Under the pieces are notes generated by a model that saw nothing but the letters and a program-made list of their open reading frames with translations, did not search any database and was not told where the DNA came from. Below are positions 7,286 to 13,696 of a stretch of DNA of 15,027 bases, piece by piece; the first letter of the stretch is position 1; the number at the start of each line of letters is the position of its first letter. The DNA is from an uncultured Porphyromonadaceae bacterium (GTDB lineage: Bacteria; Bacteroidota; Bacteroidia; Bacteroidales; Muribaculaceae): assembly GCA_947175715.1 (NCBI GenBank), contig CAMWOD010000008.1, forward strand, positions 1-15,027. The letters are read 5' to 3'. Both the position numbers and the translations under genes were made by a program.

Positions 7286-8284
7286 CTATTTTTCTGAATA
7301 AATGAGGTTGGTCACCACACTCCCCACATCGCCGAGCGTGCCACGGTCGATATTGTCCATATTGTCGCCAAGCGTGTGCCAATAAGGGGGGAATGAACCT
7401 GTTGCCACATTGTTCATTTCAATGATATCGATTACCGGGATGCGCGATTTGATGAAGTGCAGATGGTCGTCGGTGATGGCGCCCCCTATTCTATCCACAA
7501 AGCGCGATGATAGTCCGGCCCGCTTAGCCTGCGCCCACACCTTGTCGTTGATAGGCTTGGCATAAAGCTCGGAGAACTGCTCGCGGTAGAATGTGGCACC
7601 CTTTCCACCTACCATGTCGAGGAGGACGCCGTAGGCCGGCGCACCATCGCTGTATGGGTTGCTGTCGAGGTAATATTGCGTGCCCAGGCACCATGAGTCC
7701 TCACTCATGCCATCTGAGCTGCCATAGTCCTCGGCATCGGTAAAGAATATCTCAACGTTTACCCCGGGGCGCTCCAGCCCTATCTGCCTGGCCACTTCGA
7801 GCAGCACGCCCACACCGCTTGCGCCGTCATTGGCGCCGTCGATAGGAGTGTTACGATTGTCGGGGTCGGGGTCTTCGTCAGCCCAGGGGCGCGTATCATA
7901 GTGAGCCAAGAGCACTATCGACTTGGCATCGGGTTTAGCGCTGTTGAATCGTGCCGATATGTTGGTGATTGGCAGCTTTGTGCCGTCGAATGCGGTCACC
8001 GTGCCCTGCTGCATGATTATTGAATCAGCGCCAAATTCTTCAAGCTTCTGTGCGAGATATTTAGCACACCTATCGTGCGCCTCGGTGCCGGGCACACGCG
8101 GCCCCATGTCGACCTGTGCCTTAACGTAGCTATATGCGCTATCGGCATCAAACGCATGCAGCTCAGTGGCCTCTACCTCGGGCGTAGACGACGGCATAGA
8201 TGTCGTGGCCGCCTCACCTTGATTGGAACATGCAGCCATTGCAAAAATATTGAGTAGCAATATTATATAATACACCGTTTTCAT
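7286..8284 (-). CDS. M28-family lipoprotein, probable type II glutaminyl-peptide cyclotransferase
   Basis: A 332-residue lipoprotein with a hydrophobic signal and lipobox AMAAC (lipidated Cys19). It has the M28 zinc fold: AHYDTRPW (127-134), GANDGASGV (150-158, Asp153), the acidic pair Glu185/Asp186 in DAED, and DDH (272-274, His274). The block PPYWHTLGDN (299-308) is the part of animal-type glutaminyl cyclases that holds the substrate-pocket Trp. I therefore favour QC activity (N-terminal Gln to pyroglutamate on exported proteins) over aminopeptidase. Such type II QCs are known in Porphyromonas and relatives, where proteins cut by signal peptidase I often begin with Gln. It heads a likely operon with sufE, the POT transporter and the NAGPA enzyme. 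An aminopeptidase remains possible. Confidence 0.9.
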   Translation of the reverse strand: MKTVYYIILLLNIFAMAACSNQGEAATTSMPSSTPEVEATELHAFDADSAYSYVKAQVDMGPRVPGTEAHDRCAKYLAQKLEEFGADSIIMQQGTVTAFDGTKLPITNISARFNSAKPDAKSIVLLAHYDTRPWADEDPDPDNRNTPIDGANDGASGVGVLLEVARQIGLERPGVNVEIFFTDAEDYGSSDGMSEDSWCLGTQYYLDSNPYSDGAPAYGVLLDMVGGKGATFYREQFSELYAKPINDKVWAQAKRAGLSSRFVDRIGGAITDDHLHFIKSRIPVIDIIEMNNVATGSFPPYWHTLGDNMDNIDRGTLGDVGSVVTNLIYSEK

Positions 8285-8325
8285 GTATCGTAAGTGACAA
8301 ATACCCTAACGTAGGTAAATGCCCT

Positions 8326-8333
8326 CAAAGATA
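8326..8333 (-). promoter_or_regulatory. Candidate -7 box of the M28-sufE-POT-NAGPA operon
   Basis: On the minus strand TATCTTTG is an exact TAnnTTTG match directly after the terminator of the upstream gene. It would start transcription near 8319 and give a leader of about 35 nt before ATG 8284. No TTTG is seen at the proper -33 distance. A second reading uses this TTTG as the -33 box and GGTATTTG (8298-8305) as the -7 box, but that leaves an implausibly short leader. Confidence 0.45.
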
Positions 8334-8363
8334 CAAAAATTGCGCAACTTTCGCTGCGCAATT
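8333..8363 (-). terminator. Intrinsic terminator of the GHL10 gene
   Basis: Nine-base arms (8338-8346 and 8355-8363) pair perfectly around an 8-nt loop. On the minus strand the stem TGCGCAATT runs straight into further T residues. It lies about 30 nt past the stop codon at 8393. The start of the next promoter-like box overlaps the end of its T-run, so this is a compact unit boundary. Confidence 0.8.
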
Positions 8364-8392
8364 CACATTAGTTAGTAAAATTCTATCGTCGG

Positions 8393-10168
8393 TTATTTTA
8401 CATAGACAAGCATGCGAGAGCCATCGGCATCGATGATATACATTCCCTGGCCGGGGAGTGTCAACGTCTGCGCTGATGCAGCCGACATGATCTCGACACC
8501 GGCCACGTTGTATACATTGGCATATCGAGCCACTTTATCGAATGTCACTACATTGCCGGCAACAGTCATTTGGATTGTGTGGTCATCGGTTACTGCCACC
8601 ACACCGCTACCTTTATAGTTAACGAATGCGGGCTGTGACTCAAAGCCGTAGCCGTCGTATACGCATACTGCATACCAGTACCCCTTGGTCTTGTCGGCTG
8701 GAAGTGAGTACGATGGACTGTAAGTGACATCTACGAGATATTTAGCGTCAAGACCATCACCGTCGGCCGACATAGCCGACTCATAAGTCACATCTTCAGG
8801 CACAGCATACACAGTGTAGCGAATTATAGTACGTCCCTGACGCTCAGTGGCATCCCATGTAAGTTCGCCATTATTATCTTTCAGCGACGATACTGCGGGA
8901 TAGGTGGGGTGTTCCTTCCAGTCGACCACAGGCACCAATGACTTTGTGGCATAGCTGTTTTCGGCGATATAGTCGCCCAGGCCTGAAATACGCGGTCCGT
9001 TGATCGACTGTGTGTTGTAATAAATCTGACCTGCCGAGTTGTTCTTTGTATACTCGCGCGACAGATCAATCTGAGCTGCAATCTCGCTCCATCCTTTTTC
9101 ATCGTTAGGGCCAAACTCGCCATCAACCTTGTATGAAGCGATTGAGGTATAGCAATGTCTGCCGAAATGATCGGCCGCCATGTTCCACCATTCACACAAT
9201 GGAGCGTGAGGAGCCGTACCGTGGTTACGGGCCCAGTATATCTGCGGGCTTATAAAGTCGATGGTGCCCTCGGCGAGCCATGCCAGGCAGTCGGCATAGA
9301 TTTTATCATATTGCCAGTCGGTAGAACGTATATCAGGGGAGGGTAATTTAAACTTTGACGCTGAGTAATGGCCCACACCGGCCGGACCGATGCCAAATCG
9401 CATGTCGGGGCGCTCGGCCTGCAGCTCGTTGAACACTTCCTTAACAAAAGTATTCACATTGCGTCTACGCCAGTCATACAGGGTCAACTTGCTGCCAGAG
9501 TCTTTCCAGGTCTGATAGTCGGAGCTCTCGCTATCCGTGCCATCGAGATGTGTAGAGCCCACCTTGGCTCCTGGCATACCAGGGCTGGGATAGAAGTAGT
9601 CGTCAAAGAGCATACCGTCGATATCGTAGTTGTTATATATCTCCTTAAACACATCAAGACAGTGGCGGCGCGCCTCCTCTATACCGGGGTTAAACATTCT
9701 CCATGTTTCATACAAGCCCCACATGATCCATCCTTTCGCAATCCACTCCTTGTCAATCTTGGTGGTATATTCCGTAGAGCCGGATGTGAGTCGGAAGGGG
9801 TTAAGCCACGCATAGCATTCGAGGCCGCGCTTGTGACACTCCTCTACCGCAAATGCCAGAGGATCCCAACCTGGATCCTTGCCGCGCGTGCCAGTCAGGT
9901 CCGCGCTCCAGGGCTCGAGGGTTGATTTATAGTAAGCATCGGCGTTGGGGCGCACATGGATGCACACGCCGGTAAAATTCTGACGCTTAAAGTTGTCAAG
10001 ATAATCGCGCAACTCCTTCTGCTGCTCTGCCTTGTCACCTTTTTTCTTGGGCCAATCGATACCCATGCCTGCCATCCAGGCCGAACGGAATTCACGCTTA
10101 GGCGATTCCGCCTGTGATGTGAAAGCCAGCATCGTGGCCGTCAGCATCGTTAAAATTACTTTTTTCAT
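8393..10168 (-). CDS. Secreted GHL10-family glycoside hydrolase (YngK/DigH-like) with fibronectin/Ig-like module
   Basis: A 591-residue exported protein: MKKVILTMLT and a hydrophobic stretch ending SQA give a signal peptide cut near residue 20. Residues about 25-400 form the GHL10 (DUF187) barrel, with EFRSAWMAG (26-34), HVRPNADAYY (71-80), YAWLNPFR (119-126), DGMLFDDYFYP (184-194) and DFISPQIYW (304-312). The Asp-rich strand ends are probable catalytic positions. E. coli DigH, of this family, cleaves peptide-free (denuded) peptidoglycan strands; whether this one does is inference. A fibronectin type III-like module follows at about 415-520, then a short tail (VYNVAGVEI, 552-560; GMYIIDADG, 575-583) like Bacteroidetes C-terminal sorting domains. 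It seems to be its own transcription unit between a leader with a promoter-like box and an intrinsic terminator. Confidence 0.9.
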   Translation of the reverse strand: MKKVILTMLTATMLAFTSQAESPKREFRSAWMAGMGIDWPKKKGDKAEQQKELRDYLDNFKRQNFTGVCIHVRPNADAYYKSTLEPWSADLTGTRGKDPGWDPLAFAVEECHKRGLECYAWLNPFRLTSGSTEYTTKIDKEWIAKGWIMWGLYETWRMFNPGIEEARRHCLDVFKEIYNNYDIDGMLFDDYFYPSPGMPGAKVGSTHLDGTDSESSDYQTWKDSGSKLTLYDWRRRNVNTFVKEVFNELQAERPDMRFGIGPAGVGHYSASKFKLPSPDIRSTDWQYDKIYADCLAWLAEGTIDFISPQIYWARNHGTAPHAPLCEWWNMAADHFGRHCYTSIASYKVDGEFGPNDEKGWSEIAAQIDLSREYTKNNSAGQIYYNTQSINGPRISGLGDYIAENSYATKSLVPVVDWKEHPTYPAVSSLKDNNGELTWDATERQGRTIIRYTVYAVPEDVTYESAMSADGDGLDAKYLVDVTYSPSYSLPADKTKGYWYAVCVYDGYGFESQPAFVNYKGSGVVAVTDDHTIQMTVAGNVVTFDKVARYANVYNVAGVEIMSAASAQTLTLPGQGMYIIDADGSRMLVYVK

Positions 10169-10318
10169 GATAATGATATTTAAGATCCGGACGATTCCAT
10201 CTATCCGGCTGATTAGGAATTTAATAAATCATAGGTTAATGGAATACTACATCGAGTAGAACAATGCAAATATAGGAAGTTTTTGTGTCACGTAGTCACT
10301 ATTTGCTGCTCAACTATG
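10169..10318 (-). promoter_or_regulatory. 150-bp intergenic leader of the GHL10 gene with a promoter-like box
   Basis: On the minus strand TATATTTG (10267-10274) is an exact TAnnTTTG -7 box; no TTTG is found at the -33 distance. Transcription from it would leave a long leader of roughly 90 nt before ATG 10168. The leader holds two direct copies of ATCCGG (plus-strand 10185-10190 and 10203-10208, 18 bp apart) and a loose 7-bp dyad (10194-10200 with 10239-10245). No terminator hairpin for folK is evident in this gap, so some read-through from the nusA operon is possible. Confidence 0.4.
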
Positions 10319-10729
10319 TTAATTATTGTTAAGCTCACGCATTGGTATGGTAACGAACGTGCGTAAATGGGCTCGCGGATGCGGTAGTGTGAGCCGGGGA
10401 TGATTTAGCCTGATGTCACCGATGGCTATTATGTCAATGTCGATAAGACGGTCGATATATGCGCCTGACGCATCACGATGACAGGTGCTACCCATCATCT
10501 CCTCGGCCTGCTGGGTGATATTCAGCAGCTCTAAGGGGTCTTTATCCCATCTTAGAGCCACCCCTACGTTGAGGAACGGGTGAGGCGATTCGAAGCCCCA
10601 CGGCTCGCTTTCAATGACTCGCGATAATCGACACCGCTCACCGCTAAGCCATTCAATAAGAGCGATCGCCTGCTCCAGATTGAACAAGCGATCGCCTATA
10701 TTGGTGCCTAAATTAAGATAGGCAGTCAT
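10319..10729 (-). CDS. folK: 2-amino-4-hydroxy-6-hydroxymethyldihydropteridine pyrophosphokinase (HPPK)
   Basis: HPPK transfers pyrophosphate from ATP to 6-hydroxymethyl-dihydropterin in folate synthesis. The 136 residues are somewhat short against about 159 in E. coli, but the core is whole: the N-terminal YLNLGTNIGDR, the pterin-side ESEPWGFESPHPFLN (about 40-54), Arg94 and the Mg-binding pair Asp97/Asp99 in DRLIDIDIIAIG, and the closing LPHPRAHLRTFV (115-126). It starts 3 nt after the infB stop, so it is translated from the nusA-infB message. No folB, folP or other folate gene is in view. Confidence 0.94.
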   Translation of the reverse strand: MTAYLNLGTNIGDRLFNLEQAIALIEWLSGERCRLSRVIESEPWGFESPHPFLNVGVALRWDKDPLELLNITQQAEEMMGSTCHRDASGAYIDRLIDIDIIAIGDIRLNHPRLTLPHPRAHLRTFVTIPMRELNNN

Positions 10730-10732
10730 TGA

Positions 10733-13681
10733 TCAAAGGGTGCGGTTTACCTCGATCTCCTCGAAGCCCTCGATGAGGTCGCCCACCTGAATATCATTGT
10801 AGCCCGCGATATTCAAGCCGCATTCGTAGCCGCTGAGCACCTCCTTGACATCGTCCTTGAAACGCTTGAGCGAACCAAGCTCGCCAGTGTAGCGCACGAT
10901 ACCGTCGCGGATGAGGCGCACCTTGGAGCCGCGCTTGAGTTTTCCCTCACGCACGATAGCTCCGGCGATAGTGCCCACTTTCGATATATGGTAGGTCTGG
11001 AGTACCTCGGCTGTACCGGTCACATCCTCCTTGATTTCGGGAGCGAGCATACCCGACATAGCGTCCTTAACCTCTTCAATAGCCTGATAGATCACTGAAT
11101 ACAAGCGTATTTCAACACCCTCACGCTCGGCCTCGCGACGTGCGGCCAACGACGGACGCACCTGGAAGCCGATGATGATGGCATCGGATGCGGCGGCCAG
11201 TGTAACATCGCTTTCCGAGATCTGGCCCACAGCCTTATGCAGCACATTTACCTGAATCTCGGGGGTTGAAAGTTTTATCAACGCATCACTCAACGCTTCG
11301 ATTGAGCCGTCTACGTCACCCTTCACGATGATATTGAGCTCCTGGAAGTTGCCGATAGCGCGGCGACGGCCAATATCGTCGAGAGTGAGTATCTTCTTGG
11401 TGCGGAGTCCAAGCTCGCGCTGCAGCTGCTCGCGCTTGGTGGCAATTTCGCGGGCCTCCTGCTCGGTATCCATCACATTGAAGGCGTCGCCGGCGGTAGG
11501 AGCACCGTTAAGGCCAAGGATAAGCACGGGGGTCGATGGCCCGGCCTCGTCGATACGCTGGTTGCGCTCGTTGAACATTGCCTTGATCTTGCCGTAGTGA
11601 GTACCGGCAAGTATGATGTCGCCCATGCGCAGGGTACCATTGTTTACGAGCACTGTAGCCACATATCCACGGCCTTTGTCGAGCGATGATTCGATAATCG
11701 AGCCGGTAGCCTTGCGGTTGGGGTTGGCCTTAAGGTCAAGCATCTCAGCCTCAAGGAGCACTTTCTCCATCAGCTCCTCAACACCGATACCCTTCTTGGC
11801 CGAAATATCCTGCGACTGGTATTTGCCACCCCAGTCTTCCACGAGGTAGTTCATCTGGGCCAGTTCCTCCTTAATCTTTTCGGGGTTGGCCGAAGGCTTG
11901 TCAACCTTGTTGATGGCGAAGACAATGGGCACACCTGCAGCCGATGCGTGATTGATGGCCTCAACGGTCTGGGGCATCACGGCATCGTCGGCAGCAACGA
12001 TGATGATACACAGGTCGGTCACCTTGGCACCACGGGCACGCATGGCGGTAAATGCTTCGTGACCAGGTGTATCAAGGAATGTGATGCGGCGACCGTCGGG
12101 GAGCTTCACGTTGTAAGCGCCGATGTGCTGTGTGATACCTCCGGCCTCGCCGGCGATTACATTGGCCTTGCGAATATAGTCGAGCAGAGAGGTTTTACCG
12201 TGGTCTACGTGACCCATCACAGTGACGATGGGGGGTCGCTGAGTCAGATCCTCCTCCGAGTCCTCCTCGTTGTGGATCGCCTCGGCAACCTCAGCCGATA
12301 CATATTCAGTGGTGAAGCCGAATTCGTCGGCCACAATATTGATGGTCTCAGCATCAAGGCGTTGGTTGATCGACACCATCACGCCGAGATTCATACATGT
12401 AGCGATTACATTGTTGACGGGCACCTCCATCATTACGGCCAGGTCGTTGGCAGTAACAAATTCTGTGAGCTTAAGGGTCTTGCTTTCGGCTGCTTCGAGT
12501 TCGTGAGCCTCACGCTCGCGGGTGGCGAACGCCTCACGCTTCTCCTTACGCCATTTTGCGCCCTTCTTTTGTCCTTTATCTTTTGAAGTGAGTCGGGCCA
12601 GGGTCTCTTTTACCTGCTTCTGTACATCCTCCTCGCTTACCTCGGTGTGTACAGGGCGGCGGTTACGATCACCCTTGCCGCCGCGGTCGCGACGAGATTT
12701 ATCGCTACCCTGTCCGCGCGAACGGTCGGCGTTACTGCCCGATGATGGATTGGAAGCTATTTGGTCGCCCACCTTTTCGATGTCGATCTTCTCCTTGCCG
12801 CTGATGCGCTTACGCTTTTTGCGATCGCCAGTGGCTGCTCCAGCCACACCGCCGTTGCTCTTGGCAATGCGCTCGTTGCGGCGCTCTTCCTTACTCTTTT
12901 TCTTAGGACGAGTCGACTGATTGAGCGCCGAAAGATCAATTTTGCCCACCACATTGAGTTTCAATGCGGGCTCACGCTCGGTGGTGAAGATTTCGGGCTC
13001 ATCAACCTTAGGCTCCTCCTTCACCTCGGGGGCAGGCTGTACAGCAGTCTTGGGCGCAGGAGCAGCCGCCGGGGCCTTAACCTCAGCAGCTTTGGGAGTC
13101 GCAACTACCTTGAGGGTTTCCTCAACCGCAGGCTTGGGCTCCTCTGACTTTACTACCTCGGGGGTCTCCACATTCGCTGTGGCCTTGGTGGCTTCAGGAG
13201 CCTTGGGAGCCTCCTTGACAGGCTCGGGCTTCACCTCGGGTACCGACGCAGGCACGGGCTGGGGCTTTGCTTCGGATTTTGCTTCAGGTTTCACTTCAGG
13301 CTTCACCTCGACTTTAGCTTCGGGCCTCACCTCGGGCTTGGGTGCTACAGGATTCCCCTTGCTGTCGAGTTGTATTTTGCCCAGGATTTTGGGCTTGTTG
13401 GTCTCGCTGGGGAGTTTTATCTCCTCAACAGCACGCGGCACGGGAGCCTGCGCGGCACTCTTTGCCTTCTCCTTCTGGCGTTCCGACACGAGCTGTGCGC
13501 TCTTGTTCTTGATGTCCTGGTCGCTCTTAAATTCAGTTTCGAGCAGAGCCACAACATCGTCTTCAACACGAGTGTTGGGGTTATCGTCGATTGTGATGTT
13601 TTTTTTGCGCAAAAATTCAATCACCGTGGGCAGTGCCACGTTGAGATCCTTGGCGACTTTACTGATTTTAGTTTTGGGCAT
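10733..13681 (-). CDS. infB: Translation initiation factor IF-2
   Basis: A 982-residue initiation factor that brings fMet-tRNA to the 30S subunit and promotes 50S joining with GTP. An N-terminal IF2_N-like helical domain (about 1-50) is followed by a low-complexity Lys/Pro/Glu/Ala stretch (about 110-230), an Arg/Lys/Gly-rich basic stretch (about 258-345), and a second IF2_N region (about 403-460). The G domain has GHVDHGKT (490-497), DTPGH (537-541) and NKVD (591-594), and the remaining 390 residues hold domains II, III and IV. It is longer than E. coli IF-2 (890), because of the N-terminal region. It begins 15 nt after nusA and ends 3 nt before folK. The assignment is certain. Confidence 0.98.
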   Translation of the reverse strand: MPKTKISKVAKDLNVALPTVIEFLRKKNITIDDNPNTRVEDDVVALLETEFKSDQDIKNKSAQLVSERQKEKAKSAAQAPVPRAVEEIKLPSETNKPKILGKIQLDSKGNPVAPKPEVRPEAKVEVKPEVKPEAKSEAKPQPVPASVPEVKPEPVKEAPKAPEATKATANVETPEVVKSEEPKPAVEETLKVVATPKAAEVKAPAAAPAPKTAVQPAPEVKEEPKVDEPEIFTTEREPALKLNVVGKIDLSALNQSTRPKKKSKEERRNERIAKSNGGVAGAATGDRKKRKRISGKEKIDIEKVGDQIASNPSSGSNADRSRGQGSDKSRRDRGGKGDRNRRPVHTEVSEEDVQKQVKETLARLTSKDKGQKKGAKWRKEKREAFATREREAHELEAAESKTLKLTEFVTANDLAVMMEVPVNNVIATCMNLGVMVSINQRLDAETINIVADEFGFTTEYVSAEVAEAIHNEEDSEEDLTQRPPIVTVMGHVDHGKTSLLDYIRKANVIAGEAGGITQHIGAYNVKLPDGRRITFLDTPGHEAFTAMRARGAKVTDLCIIIVAADDAVMPQTVEAINHASAAGVPIVFAINKVDKPSANPEKIKEELAQMNYLVEDWGGKYQSQDISAKKGIGVEELMEKVLLEAEMLDLKANPNRKATGSIIESSLDKGRGYVATVLVNNGTLRMGDIILAGTHYGKIKAMFNERNQRIDEAGPSTPVLILGLNGAPTAGDAFNVMDTEQEAREIATKREQLQRELGLRTKKILTLDDIGRRRAIGNFQELNIIVKGDVDGSIEALSDALIKLSTPEIQVNVLHKAVGQISESDVTLAAASDAIIIGFQVRPSLAARREAEREGVEIRLYSVIYQAIEEVKDAMSGMLAPEIKEDVTGTAEVLQTYHISKVGTIAGAIVREGKLKRGSKVRLIRDGIVRYTGELGSLKRFKDDVKEVLSGYECGLNIAGYNDIQVGDLIEGFEEIEVNRTL
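13262..13339 (-). repeat. Degenerate in-frame repeat coding Lys-Pro-Glu units of IF-2
   Basis: Codons 115-140 of infB encode imperfect units of the form (K/R)PE(V/A) and EAK. At DNA level this is a series of short degenerate repeats rich in cttcac/ctcggg motifs. The units are not identical, so the stretch probably drifts in length between strains. It lies in the flexible N-terminal part, away from the GTPase. Confidence 0.6.
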
Positions 13682-13696
13682 ATAAATCGTGGGGGG

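Noticed and set aside
12921..13685. Plus-strand open frame of 254 residues opposite infB
   Set aside because: It is Ser/Thr/Gly/Leu-rich low complexity that mirrors the Lys/Pro/Glu codons of IF-2. It has no known domain or promoter; the minus-strand gene is certain.
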